Shown here piece by piece: positions 1-9,406 of a stretch of DNA of 64,000 nucleotides (position 1 is the stretch's first letter; every line of letters begins with the position of its first letter). Below the pieces are notes generated by a model that saw only the letters and a program-made list of their open reading frames with translations, was not told where the DNA came from and did no database searches. The position numbers and the translations under genes were made by a program. This DNA comes from Deltaproteobacteria bacterium (GTDB lineage Bacteria > Myxococcota_A > Polyangia > HGW-17 > SLPX01). The stretch is from positions 1 to 64,000 of the forward strand of contig JAGGXR010000157.1 of the NCBI GenBank assembly GCA_021162935.1, in the 5' to 3' direction.

Positions 1-5
1 CGGCG

Positions 6-1994
6 GTGACGGCGGGGTCGGCGGGGTCGGTCATTGCTGCGGGGGCTTTCCGCCTGGTGGCTTTTTGCCTGGTGGCTTTCGGCTCGCTGGCGCTCGGCGC
101 TGGCTGCAAGCACGACGGCGGTTCGGGGCCGTCGCTCAAGAATAGTCATCTGGAGGCGGGACCGGTTCTGTATCGGGACAACCGATTGGCCATCCAGGTG
201 ACGGTGACTGTGCAGGACGGCAACGGTTCTGCGATGGAAGGTCTGAAGGTGACGCTGCGCAGTTCAAGGCCCGGGATGGATACAGTGGTCGAGGCGGACG
301 GGCTGGTGACGGACTCAGCGGGCAAGGCGTTGTTTCATGTGACATCGAACAGCTTTGGCGAGGCGGACCTCACGGCGGATCTGCCCGATCGAGACGTGGA
401 ACTCGTGCCTGTTCGGGTCCAGTTCGTGTTGGTCGCGCAGATTGTTGTGTCGGGTCGGGTCGAATTGATGCCTTCGGTGGCCAGGGTGCCCTGCCAGGTG
501 GCGGTGGCGGATGCGGACGGCGCTTTGTCCGGGGTGGGCATTGCGGTTCGGTCCGAACGCTCAGGTGACACGGTGACTGCGGATGGGCGGTCCGATGCGT
601 CGGCCACGACCGATGGGCAGGGACAGGCGGCATTCGTGCTGTCTTCCAGTCACGAAGGCGCGGCGGACATGAGTCTGTCCGTTTCCGGCATCGACGGTTG
701 GATGCCGCTGGGAAGTCTGGCAGTGGCGGCTCCGAGCATCAGTGGCACGGTGCATCTGGTGCAGACGGAAGTCGATCTGAGGGCGCCGCGGGTCGGGCTG
801 CTGTATCTCGGTCTCGTCTCGTGGGATGCGGGATCGGTGGGTGATATTCGTGAATTGGTCTCGGCTCCGCTGGATTTCAGTTCGCAGCAGGAAGTGGGCT
901 ACGAGTTGGCGCTGCCTCTGTCCGTGCCCGATGGCGATCTGGTGCTGGTCGACGGTACGGACGTTCCTGCTGATTTCCGCGTGGCGCCGTATCTGTTGGT
1001 GGTCTACGACGACGTGGGGTCAGTTCAAGGCAAGATGGACGATGGGGATCTGGTCGTCGGCTTCCAGTCCGGTACGCCCGAGGTGATGTTTGCGGCCGGG
1101 ACGCTTCCTGCTTTGGATCAGGGCGAGATCGTGCACGGATACAACATGACGGATCTCATGCAGGGAAATGGCATTCCTGTGTTCTATCGGTGGGAGGACT
1201 GGGCGGACGCGATGGATTGCGGCGTCCAGATGGCGAGCGTCCTGACACCGACCATCCATGGGGCCGTGCATTTCGGTTCACAAGGACAGGATGGTTCGGT
1301 TTGGACGGTGGCTGCCGTCTTCATCCAGGCAGCAGCCTATCTGTCGGCCGAACAGTGGCTTTCGGCCAACACCGAGGTGCTGGCGTCCCAGACCGTCACG
1401 TACGCGTCGGGGCAACGGGTCCCGTTTTCGTTCGACCTAGCTGATTTGGCCGATGATTCTCACTATGATGATTGGGCGTGGCATCCTGGATACGCGACTC
1501 TCGATTGGTGTATGATCATCGCGTTCAAGGACAACAACGGAAACGGCAGGCCGGATCCGGGGCAGGGAGAGCCGATCGTCGGACCGGTTCAGCCCTGGGG
1601 AGCCGAGGGCCCCGTGTTGTGGTATGTGCATCCTGGCTACGACTGGCTCGTCGGGATCACGACGCCTGGGTTCCACGTCGGGTATAACCTGGCGGTGCTG
1701 CCATTTCAGGCCAGTATCAAGACCGTGGATGCAGGAGGGGGGCGCCTCGAATTGTCTCGACGCATTGGTGGTTTTGCCTCACAGCCGCATACGGGCGTGC
1801 ATTTCCGCGTGGAGCGGGACGGCATCACCATCATCCAAGGTGACGACCTGGCGAGCGATGCGACCGGGCGTTGGGTGACCACGTCCGCAGACCTGACGGG
1901 CGTCGCAGCGGACGACGTTTTGATTGTGACCGACGTGCTGCCTGACCCGTCATGGAAGGACTTTTCCGAGCCAGTGGGCTTCGAGGTTCCCTGA
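6..1994 (+). CDS. Lipoprotein with bacterial Ig-like (Big_1-type) domains
   Basis: Secreted or outer-membrane lipoprotein of unknown role. The first 35 residues form a hydrophobic signal ending in a lipobox-like LGAGC followed by KHDGG. Two Ig-like repeats of the invasin/Big_1 type follow, at about residues 55-140 and 150-235. Both carry the pattern of a beta sandwich with a 'TDSAGKA' or 'TTDGQGQA' turn. Residues 250-600 are beta-rich and unassigned; they include an acidic loop, DNNGNGRPDPGQGEP, resembling a calcium-binding or EF-type turn. The GTG at position 6 is only five bases from the window edge and the frame is open to the edge, so the true start may lie upstream. The stop is 4 bases before a possible TTG start of the kinase gene. 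Function cannot be assigned beyond surface adhesion or scaffolding by family analogy. Confidence 0.75.
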   Translation: MTAGSAGSVIAAGAFRLVAFCLVAFGSLALGAGCKHDGGSGPSLKNSHLEAGPVLYRDNRLAIQVTVTVQDGNGSAMEGLKVTLRSSRPGMDTVVEADGLVTDSAGKALFHVTSNSFGEADLTADLPDRDVELVPVRVQFVLVAQIVVSGRVELMPSVARVPCQVAVADADGALSGVGIAVRSERSGDTVTADGRSDASATTDGQGQAAFVLSSSHEGAADMSLSVSGIDGWMPLGSLAVAAPSISGTVHLVQTEVDLRAPRVGLLYLGLVSWDAGSVGDIRELVSAPLDFSSQQEVGYELALPLSVPDGDLVLVDGTDVPADFRVAPYLLVVYDDVGSVQGKMDDGDLVVGFQSGTPEVMFAAGTLPALDQGEIVHGYNMTDLMQGNGIPVFYRWEDWADAMDCGVQMASVLTPTIHGAVHFGSQGQDGSVWTVAAVFIQAAAYLSAEQWLSANTEVLASQTVTYASGQRVPFSFDLADLADDSHYDDWAWHPGYATLDWCMIIAFKDNNGNGRPDPGQGEPIVGPVQPWGAEGPVLWYVHPGYDWLVGITTPGFHVGYNLAVLPFQASIKTVDAGGGRLELSRRIGGFASQPHTGVHFRVERDGITIIQGDDLASDATGRWVTTSADLTGVAADDVLIVTDVLPDPSWKDFSEPVGFEVP

Positions 1995-2085
1995 CCAGTT
2001 GGATTCGAGGTTTCCTGAGAGGGCGCCACCCGAGATTTCGTGTGTTGGCGCAACCGTCGATGAGGCAAAAACATGGACAGATGGC

Positions 2086-3759
2086 ATGGGTAAGTCGAAG
2101 GCGAATCCAGCGGATTGTGGGGTCGGAGACCGGGTGGGCCGCTACCGGGTCGAGGACCGGCTGGGCAAGGGGGCCATGGGTGAGGTCTACCTATGCCACG
2201 ACGAGGGGTTGGGCAGGGACGTGGCGGTCAAGGTTCTGTCCGAGGCGCACCGGTACAACGCCGAATTGCGGGCGCGGTTCGTGCGTGAGGCGCGGGCTGT
2301 GGCTCGGATCACCCATCCGAACGTGGTGCAGATCTACCTGACGGACGAGCACGACGGGTTGCCCTACCTGGCTATGGAGTATCTCCGTGGCCGCGACTTG
2401 GGAAGTCTGCTCGCGGACAAGGGACCGTTGTCCGATGCGGAGGCGGTGGCCGTGGTGCGGCGGGCTGCCGAGGGCCTGCGGGCTGCTGCTGCGGTGGGTG
2501 TCGTGCATCGGGACGTGAAGCCGGCCAATATTCTGGTGACGGACGAAGGGGAGGTGAAGCTGACCGATTTCGGACTGGCCAAGACCATCAATGTGGATCC
2601 GGAATTGACGGCCACTGGTTTGATCGTGGGAACCCCGGACTACATTTCGCCCGAGCAGGCGCGTGGCGAGCAGGCGGACAGCCGGTCGGACATCTACAGC
2701 CTCGGTTGCACCCTGTACCATCTCATGGCCGGTCGGCCTCCGTTTCGAACGGACGATGGGCCGAATACGTATATGGCGATTCTGTCTCGCCACATCCACC
2801 AGGAGCGGCCGAATTTGGTCGAGGTGGTCGCTGGGAGTCATCCGGATGTTGCGGCTCTCGTGCAGCGGATGATGGCGACCCATCCGGATGATCGGCCGGA
2901 TTTCGACGGGCTCGTGTCCGAGTTGTCTTCGTTGGAGCGGGGCCTGGGCGGTGTGGTGCCACAGGTGTCTGGTCCGTCCAAGACCGATGGGCATCCCACG
3001 GTTCTGGATCGACCTTCGAGCAGCGGTGAGCGTGGCGACTACAGTGCTTCGGATCGGTCGGACTGGTCGGAGCGTCGCGCGGAAGCGCGTCCCCATACGC
3101 TGGTGGCTCGCACGGGCTTACCTGGTTGGTCGCTCGTATTGTCCGTGTTGAGCCTTGCGGTTTTTCTGGTCGGAGTCGGGCTCAGACTGTCGGGGGCTGC
3201 TCCTTCGCGAGCGCTGTCGCTCCATGGGAACGCTCCGGTTCTGCCTCCGCGATCCACAGATGCCGGGGTTTCTGGCCAGGGTGGGCACCAAGGGGTCGAG
3301 TTGGGGCCCGAGGTGCCCTGGAGCACCGTGTTCGTTTCGAGGCGAAACGGCCGAGGTGGCCTCTACGTGGCGGTGCGACCGGTGAGCATCCTGCAGTGGA
3401 AGCAGTTCGCGTCGCGCCGTGAAGGCAAAGGGAAAAACATGACGAAAGACGAACCGTCGTCGAATGCATTGCAGGAGAAAGACCCGAGAGCGTTGCTGCC
3501 GGTGACCGGTGTGACCTTTTTTCAGGCCCGGGCCTTTGCCAAGGCAAATGGAGCTCGGCTGCCCTCCCGGGCGGAATGGGATGCCATTCGGCGGACCAGG
3601 GGGTTGCTCTTTCCCGACCCGTCTCTTTGGGAATGGGTGTCGGGGGCGGCTGGACGCCGCCGGGCTTGGGTGATGCGACGGGATGGTTCTAGGAGGGAAA
3701 AGAAGGAGTATCGCGGGTACGGGAACGTGACCCTCCGGCTCGTGTGGGATGCGAAGTAG
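2086..3759 (+). CDS. Membrane Ser/Thr protein kinase with C-terminal FGE/sulfatase-modifying-like domain
   Basis: Hanks-type Ser/Thr kinase. From the ATG at 2086 (557 aa) the glycine loop is LGKGAMGEV (26-34), the ATP lysine is K49 in VAVKV, the catalytic loop is HRDVKPAN (141-148), the metal site is DFG (161-163) and the activation segment ends in SPEQ. A proline/serine-rich linker leads to one membrane span near residues 345-368. The region beyond it (about 415-557) resembles the formylglycine-generating-enzyme/SUMF1 fold, with LPVTGVTFFQARAFAKANG, RLPSRAEWD and WEWVSG. This gives a cytosolic kinase with an extracytoplasmic FGE-like sensor. An in-frame TTG at 1999 would add 29 residues that lack kinase homology, and neither start has a strong Shine-Dalgarno. 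The FGE part is short (about 140 residues), so it is probably a binding domain and not an active enzyme (inference). Confidence 0.88.
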   Translation: MGKSKANPADCGVGDRVGRYRVEDRLGKGAMGEVYLCHDEGLGRDVAVKVLSEAHRYNAELRARFVREARAVARITHPNVVQIYLTDEHDGLPYLAMEYLRGRDLGSLLADKGPLSDAEAVAVVRRAAEGLRAAAAVGVVHRDVKPANILVTDEGEVKLTDFGLAKTINVDPELTATGLIVGTPDYISPEQARGEQADSRSDIYSLGCTLYHLMAGRPPFRTDDGPNTYMAILSRHIHQERPNLVEVVAGSHPDVAALVQRMMATHPDDRPDFDGLVSELSSLERGLGGVVPQVSGPSKTDGHPTVLDRPSSSGERGDYSASDRSDWSERRAEARPHTLVARTGLPGWSLVLSVLSLAVFLVGVGLRLSGAAPSRALSLHGNAPVLPPRSTDAGVSGQGGHQGVELGPEVPWSTVFVSRRNGRGGLYVAVRPVSILQWKQFASRREGKGKNMTKDEPSSNALQEKDPRALLPVTGVTFFQARAFAKANGARLPSRAEWDAIRRTRGLLFPDPSLWEWVSGAAGRRRAWVMRRDGSRREKKEYRGYGNVTLRLVWDAK

Positions 3760-4240
3760 CCGATCGTTTCGTGGCAGGGAGGCGGCGATGCAGGCGAGAG
3801 CGCCTGCGTCTGGGAGGCGGTGTGTGTGTTCGTCCTGCCGATGGATTTGGCGTGACGTTGCGGATTTTCCGATGCAAAGGCACGGGATTTTCGCCGGAAC
3901 GCCGCTATGATTTTGCAAGCTTGCATCATTGCGAAAATAGTGCGTCTTTGACGTTGGAGCGTTGCACGGTTGGCTGGCGGCGTCGCAGAATCGGTGAGCT
4001 GCATAGCAGGATGGACCCGCGGCGCCGTGCGTTTGGTGGGCGGCGACGGTGCTGCACCCTTTTTTCTCGTGGGGCGCTCTAAACTTGATTGGGCCGTAGG
4101 TCCGTCCGGTTGGGCGGTGCCATTGGGCCGCGCCATTGGATGGTCTCGTTGAGCAGATCCGTTGGCGGGCGCCATCTGGACCGTCGCTTCTGGGTGGGGC
4201 AATCGGTCGATTCTTGTGTGATGTCGAGAGGTTTTTTCCT
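3760..4240. other. Intergenic stretch without recognised gene
   Basis: About 480 bases between the kinase and the CcdA-like gene. Reading frames here show no recognisable protein. A perfect 12-base palindrome, TGCAAGCTTGCA, lies at 3914-3925 in a locally AT-richer patch and could be an operator. From about 4085 to 4180 the sequence is internally repetitive (variants of 'GGGC..TGCCATTGG'). The last 15 bases carry the ribosome binding site of the next gene. Confidence 0.4.
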
Positions 4241-5443
4241 ATGCATTTGTCCGTACCCTTGATTTTTCTTGCCGGGATGGCAACGTTCCTGACGCCCTGC
4301 GTCCTGCCTCTGATTCCTATCTATGTGGGTTCCTTGGCCGGTTCGACCATCGAGGAGGCCGAAGAGAGCCTCGCTGGTCGTTGGCGTATGCTCAAAGGTG
4401 CATTGACGTTCGTCTTGGGGTTCACGGTCATTTTCGTGGCCCTTGGGTCGGCTTCCAGTTTGGTCGGGAAGGCCATGGTGTCCTATCGCCACGTTTTGAC
4501 TCAGGTCGGAGGCCTCGTGGTGTTCCTGTTCGGGCTCAAGATGCTCAAGATGCTCAATATCGGCATCTTGGACCGCGAGTTTCGTGTTGGCATGAACACG
4601 GGTACGGGTTTTTGGGGGAATCTGCTCTTCGGCATGGTGTTCGCCCTCGGCTGGACCCCCTGCATCGGTCCCGTGCTCGGCTCCGTGCTGACCTACACGG
4701 CGGGTACCACGAGTGACCCAATTAAGGGTGGACTGTACCTGCTGGCGTACGCCGTTGGGTTCGCCGTGCCGCTCTTAGCGGTGGCGCTGTTTTTGAGTGC
4801 CGCCAACACGGTCATGGATAAGCTCAAGCGGCACATGCACAAGGTCGAGGTCGTGGGCGGGGCGAGCCTGGTCATCGTCGGCCTGATGCTCCTGTTCGGC
4901 AATATTTCCCTGGGCGGCGGTGGCGGCAAAGCAGTGGCCTGCACCCCGGCGGGCAAGGCCTCGGTCCTGGAATTTAAGTCGGCCTCTTGTACGGTTTGTA
5001 AGGCCATGGATCCGGTCGTCGACCATCTCAAACATGACTGCCGGGGGCACCAGGTGGCCATCAAGCAGGTGGTCATCGAAGAAGGAAACAACCGGGCGCT
5101 TGCCAAGAAGTATCGAATTATCGGGTACCCCACCTTCATTTTCCTGAACAACAAAGGCGAGGTGGTTGCCCGTCTCGTGGGCAAGCAGCGTCTTCATGTG
5201 CTTCACCAGCACCTGACTCTGCTCACGGGCCAGACCTGTCCTGCCGTGGGGCGCGCTGGAGATGGCGGCGCCGGTGGAGGCGGTGGATCTTCGGGAGACG
5301 GGAGCGCCAGTGGCTCGGCCGGATCGAGCGCTTCGTCGTCGGCTCCCCATTTCGGCAACTCGGGGGAATCGGGTTCGGGAGCTGGAGATGGGGCTGGAAC
5401 CTGTGGCGGCGATGGGGTAGGCGCCTATTGCACCGGGCATTGA
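4241..5443 (+). CDS. CcdA/DsbD-type transmembrane electron carrier fused to a thioredoxin-like domain
   Basis: Moves reducing equivalents across the inner membrane to periplasmic thiol proteins. The CcdA core spans roughly residues 1-225 with about six membrane segments and the two conserved redox cysteines, C20 in LTPCVLPLIP and C141 in WTPCIGPVLG. A periplasmic thioredoxin-like domain follows with a CTVC redox motif (250-253) and a cis-proline loop GYPTF, so donor and partner are fused as in DsbD. The last 70 residues are a Gly/Ser-rich low-complexity tail that ends with two further cysteines near the C-terminus. The start at 4241 is chosen because GAGAGG at 4226-4231 gives a 9-base spacing and the signal/TM begins at once; the longer frame from 4136 adds 35 unlike residues. 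Confidence 0.88.
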   Translation: MHLSVPLIFLAGMATFLTPCVLPLIPIYVGSLAGSTIEEAEESLAGRWRMLKGALTFVLGFTVIFVALGSASSLVGKAMVSYRHVLTQVGGLVVFLFGLKMLKMLNIGILDREFRVGMNTGTGFWGNLLFGMVFALGWTPCIGPVLGSVLTYTAGTTSDPIKGGLYLLAYAVGFAVPLLAVALFLSAANTVMDKLKRHMHKVEVVGGASLVIVGLMLLFGNISLGGGGGKAVACTPAGKASVLEFKSASCTVCKAMDPVVDHLKHDCRGHQVAIKQVVIEEGNNRALAKKYRIIGYPTFIFLNNKGEVVARLVGKQRLHVLHQHLTLLTGQTCPAVGRAGDGGAGGGGGSSGDGSASGSAGSSASSSAPHFGNSGESGSGAGDGAGTCGGDGVGAYCTGH

Positions 5444-5646
5444 TTCGAGATGGCTTGGTTTCTGCCTGAATCCCTCCGCCGTCTTGCCACCCGTCCATCG
5501 TTTTCTTCGGATTGTTGATCTCTGTCATCATCGCGGTGGACGTGATCCAGCATTGGGCCTTGGCGCATCATCATGTATTTTGTGGTCTAGGATGACTGTG
5601 TGCGATATGGTGGTTTTGGACGTAGGCCGTCCGACAGGAGGATGTG

Positions 5647-8091
5647 ATGAAACTACGATTGCAAGATGCAAGCGGTTTGGGAGCGGCGCTCGTGGCCCTG
5701 GTTTCGTGGATGGCTCTTGGGGCCTGTGGACCGCATGCCGTGAGCGGCGGCGGCGATGGATCGGTTGGGGACGGATACACGGGCGACGGACACCACGGCG
5801 ACGGAGGCGTGATGGATGCGGGCCCCGAGTGCCACAGCAACGACGACTGCGACGGTGGGGTCTGTGTGTCGGGTTCCTGCTGCCCCACGGTGGAGCAGGT
5901 GTGCGGGAGCGCCTGCTGCGAGACGACCCAGGTGTGTTTCGGCAACGCCTGCGTGACGCCGGGCGGCATCTGCCACAGCACGGCAGACTGTGAAGAGGGC
6001 CAATACTGCGAGTTCGGACTGAATGACGAGGACGGCGGCGTGCCCGACGCCGGTCCCACTGATGGGTCCACCTGTCTGCGATCTGCACCGGCTGGCCGCT
6101 GCGTGGACCTGCCGCCCCGCTGCGATGCAGACGGCGGCGTGCCGGACGGCGGGCTGTGCATTCCGAATTGCGAGTACCACCCCTCAGCAGGGGGGCCACT
6201 CAGCGTGCGGACCAAGTGGTCCTGGAATCCGGACACGGTGGTCGAGTATCCAAATCGCACGGATGTGTGGGCCACGCCCGCGGTAGGTCGTTTCTACGAC
6301 ACGAACTGCGACGGGGTGGTGGACGATCTGGACCCGCCGAACATCATTTTCGTGTCGGCGGATGCCTTGGGGACCTGCTGCCAATGTACGGGCCAGACGC
6401 CGAGTCGATGTAAGACCGGCGTGCTGCGGGTGCTCGATGGGTTGACCGGCCAGGAGATCTGGTCGTTGCGTAGGGCCGAGGGCGGATCGGTGGGCTTTGC
6501 GGGCCTATCGGTGGCCCTGGGCGACGTGGACCGGGACGGTGCCATGGACATCGTGGCGGCCACGGGCGAGGGCAAGCTCGTGATCGTGGACGCCACGGGT
6601 ACGGTCACGGCGATCAGCGATCATGCCGTTCCTGCTTCGTCTGGGTCGTTCGGTTGGGGCGGTGGGATCGCCATTGCGGACATGGACGGAGACGGCTGGC
6701 CCGAGGTGGCCCTGGGCAACGTGGTTTTCACCACGGCGTCGCTGAGCCTGAATCAGATGTTTGCGGGGGATGCCGGGATCGGGCGAGCCTGGAATCAACC
6801 CTTGAGTCTCTTTGCCGATCTGGACGGCGCGGCCGACGGGCATATGGAACTTTTGGCCGGGAACACGGCGTACAAGACGGACGGAAGCCATCTGTGGTAC
6901 CGAAACGACCTGCACGATGGATTCGATGCGGTGGCGGACCTGGACGAGGACGGCAAGCCGGACGTGGTCCTGGTGGCGTCTGGCGAGGTGTATATTTTGG
7001 AGGGCCTTACGGGCCAGACCAAGCTTGGGCCGGTCACCTTGCCCGGGACCGGGTTCGGCGGGCCGCCCACGGTGGCGGATTTCGACGGAGACACTCATCC
7101 CGAGATCGGGGTGGCGCAGGCGAATTTCTACACGGTGCTCAAGCCGGACTTCAACCAAGACAGCCTGAACATCATGTGGAAGACGGCGAACCATGACCTG
7201 AGTTCGTCGGTGACCGGGTCGACGGTGTTCGACTTCGAGGGGGACCGAGCGGCCGAGGTGGTCTACAACGACGAGTGTTTTTTGTGGGTCTTCGACGGAA
7301 CCACGGGCAACGTGCGGTTCGCCGCGTTGACCACGTCGTTTACCGCCACCGAGTCGTCGCTTCTGGCGGACGTGGACGGGGACGGCCATGCCGAGATGGT
7401 GATGATCGCCAACGGCGCGGACCCGACTCAGTGGAAATGCAACATCGCGCCCTGGACCCAACCAGGGCCGAACGGGGTGCGGCCGGCCTGGGTGCCGCCT
7501 TCGTACGGGCCGGCCTATCGTGGAATCACGGTGTTCGGGGACACGGCGAACAGTTGGGTGGGCACCAGGACCCTGTGGAACGAGCACACGTATCACGTGA
7601 CGAATATCTGCGATCCACGGGACAGCGCCTGCGCCTCGACCGAGCCGTACGGGGCGATTCCGCAGCACGAAAAGACGAACTGGACCCAGTCGTGGCTGAA
7701 CAACTTCCGGCAGAACGTGCAGGACAAAGGACTGTTCAACGCGCCGGATGCCACGGTGACCCTGTTGGCGGATTGCATTGATCCGGTGAAGCTGCATGCG
7801 TACGTGCGAAACCTGGGCGCGGCGCTCCTGCCCAGCGGGGTGACGGTCGGGTTCTACGTGCGGGAGAACGGTCAGGATCGACTGCTGGACCAGGAGCAGA
7901 CGACCACGGCCCTGTTTCCTGGTCAGCTCGTCGAGGTGGTCTACGAGGCCCAGGCCCAGGACAACGTGGACGTGCACAGCACGTTCGTGGCCAAGATAGA
8001 AATCGATCCGCAGCACCCCACGTTCCACGAATGCCGGGACGACAACAACGATTCGGGTCCGGTCCTTCCCGACTGCGACGTGATCCAGTAG
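5647..8091 (+). CDS. FG-GAP/VCBS-repeat lipoprotein with cysteine-rich N-terminus
   Basis: Predicted surface lipoprotein of 814 aa. The signal ends in LGACGPH. A Gly/Asp-rich spacer follows, then a cysteine-rich section (about residues 60-175) with CxxxxDC and SCC pairs, and then at least seven FG-GAP/VCBS-like repeats. The repeats carry calcium-type DxDxDG loops such as DVDRDGAMD, DMDGDGWPE, DLDEDGKPD, DFDGDTHPE and DVDGDGHAE, which suggests a seven-bladed propeller. The C-terminal 200 residues form a beta domain. The ATG at 5647 is preferred over the adjoining GTG (5644) because AGGAGG at 5636-5641 then sits five bases away. Ligand and role are unknown; proteins of this build in the Myxococcota are often cell-surface components (family-level knowledge). 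Confidence 0.85.
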   Translation: MKLRLQDASGLGAALVALVSWMALGACGPHAVSGGGDGSVGDGYTGDGHHGDGGVMDAGPECHSNDDCDGGVCVSGSCCPTVEQVCGSACCETTQVCFGNACVTPGGICHSTADCEEGQYCEFGLNDEDGGVPDAGPTDGSTCLRSAPAGRCVDLPPRCDADGGVPDGGLCIPNCEYHPSAGGPLSVRTKWSWNPDTVVEYPNRTDVWATPAVGRFYDTNCDGVVDDLDPPNIIFVSADALGTCCQCTGQTPSRCKTGVLRVLDGLTGQEIWSLRRAEGGSVGFAGLSVALGDVDRDGAMDIVAATGEGKLVIVDATGTVTAISDHAVPASSGSFGWGGGIAIADMDGDGWPEVALGNVVFTTASLSLNQMFAGDAGIGRAWNQPLSLFADLDGAADGHMELLAGNTAYKTDGSHLWYRNDLHDGFDAVADLDEDGKPDVVLVASGEVYILEGLTGQTKLGPVTLPGTGFGGPPTVADFDGDTHPEIGVAQANFYTVLKPDFNQDSLNIMWKTANHDLSSSVTGSTVFDFEGDRAAEVVYNDECFLWVFDGTTGNVRFAALTTSFTATESSLLADVDGDGHAEMVMIANGADPTQWKCNIAPWTQPGPNGVRPAWVPPSYGPAYRGITVFGDTANSWVGTRTLWNEHTYHVTNICDPRDSACASTEPYGAIPQHEKTNWTQSWLNNFRQNVQDKGLFNAPDATVTLLADCIDPVKLHAYVRNLGAALLPSGVTVGFYVRENGQDRLLDQEQTTTALFPGQLVEVVYEAQAQDNVDVHSTFVAKIEIDPQHPTFHECRDDNNDSGPVLPDCDVIQ

Positions 8092-8347
8092 GGCTCGCCA
8101 AGATGGCTCTTGTCGGGTACGGGCCGGTCGTTTCATCCTGACGGTCCGGAATTGGCCCTGTGCGGTTGGTCTTTGTGCTGTTCTCCAAAAAACCCGTTTC
8201 TTTGCTCATGGGTCTGGGTTACACTTCTGCCATCGTGGCTTGGCCCGGTTGGCGTTCTGCCGGTTGCCCAGATGGATTTGGCGGCGGTTGGGAAGCCATC
8301 ATTTCGGCACAGGACCTGACTGAACATTGTGATTGGAGAATGTGACG

Positions 8348-9334
8348 GTGCGATTGCGATTCGTTCTTGGTCTCTCCCTGGCGTCCCTGTTATTCGCTCC
8401 GTTCGGACAGGGTCGGGCGGCGTCTGCTGGGCGGGATGCCAGAGCCGGTCATGGGCAAAGCAGCGGTTCGTCGGCTGCGCATCGTTCCGCCGGTGGTTCT
8501 GTATCCACGCCCCACGCTTCGGCAACGGCCGCTCGTCCGGCCGTCGCCCGCGTTTCCGTGGCCGGTGTGGCCCGACCGACTGGCCGCCCTGGTGGGGTGC
8601 GGCTCGTCTGTCCGCCGCGTCCCGCCGGTCGGCTGGCGGCGCGGAAGCTGGCTCGTCGTTTGTTCATGAAGGCGATTCGTCTGTATCGAACCGGAAGATT
8701 CGGCGAGGCGATGGACACATTCATCTGCACGAACGAAGTGCTGCCTGCGCCTCTGACCACTTACTGGGTGGGTCGGTCCGCCCAGGACGCCGGGCTCATT
8801 CAGCCGGCCTTGGATGCCTTCCGCCAGGTTCGTGAGCATCCTCCCGCCGCTGTGACGCGCAAGGAACTCGACAGGCGTATCTTTGCGTTGAAACAGCGTC
8901 TGGCCACGGCCCAGGCGGCCGCCAAAACGGCCCAGGGGACGAAGAACGGAAAGACGCACAAGGATGGGGCTGGCTCTGTCGGAAGAAGACGGTCTGTCCG
9001 GTCCACGATGAAGCTGGCGGCCTGGGTTCTGTGGGGCGTTTCGGCGGGGTTCGTGGCGGTGAGCGCCGCGGTGGGCGGGGTGGCCGCCTATGACCAACGT
9101 CGTTTGGAGCACCCTTCGGACGGCACCTGGTGGGACCCGGCTATGCAGCGGCGCTACGATCGGAGAAAGGCGCTCCTGGCGGTGACCTGGACATCCTTGG
9201 GGGTTGGGGTCTTGGCTGCGGCGGCGGGTACTGCCCTCTATTTTCTCGGACGCAAGCCGGAACGACAGACCAGCAGGGTCCTGATCGTCCCGACGCGGCA
9301 TGGGGTGATGACCTCGATGACGGTTCCATTTTGA
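8348..9334 (+). CDS. Secreted/membrane protein with TPR-like segment and two C-terminal membrane spans
   Basis: Unknown function, 328 aa. A signal peptide (RLRFVLGLSLASLLF) is followed by about 85 Ser/Ala/Pro-rich residues. A helical TPR-like block (about 100-190) contains 'YRTGRFGEAMDTF' and 'AGLIQPALDAFRQV'. A basic linker follows, then two hydrophobic segments near residues 223-245 and 272-295. This layout, periplasmic TPR then a two-span anchor, recurs in myxobacterial proteins of unknown role. The GTG at 8348 is chosen since GGAGA at 8335-8339 sits 8 bases upstream; GTG at 8342 and TTG at 8333 are alternatives. It stands about 70 bases ahead of the RCC1 lipoprotein gene and may be co-transcribed with it. 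Confidence 0.72.
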   Translation: MRLRFVLGLSLASLLFAPFGQGRAASAGRDARAGHGQSSGSSAAHRSAGGSVSTPHASATAARPAVARVSVAGVARPTGRPGGVRLVCPPRPAGRLAARKLARRLFMKAIRLYRTGRFGEAMDTFICTNEVLPAPLTTYWVGRSAQDAGLIQPALDAFRQVREHPPAAVTRKELDRRIFALKQRLATAQAAAKTAQGTKNGKTHKDGAGSVGRRRSVRSTMKLAAWVLWGVSAGFVAVSAAVGGVAAYDQRRLEHPSDGTWWDPAMQRRYDRRKALLAVTWTSLGVGVLAAAAGTALYFLGRKPERQTSRVLIVPTRHGVMTSMTVPF

Positions 9335-9406
9335 GTCGGATGTGAGGGCGCCGGTTCAGCCTGGGCATTGAGCGCGGACGAATGACGTAACGGACAAGAC
9401 GGAGCA

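Noticed and set aside
6505-8136. Minus-strand open frame opposite the FG-GAP lipoprotein gene
   Set aside because: Arg/His-rich antisense shadow; the plus frame has a ribosome site, signal peptide and repeats.
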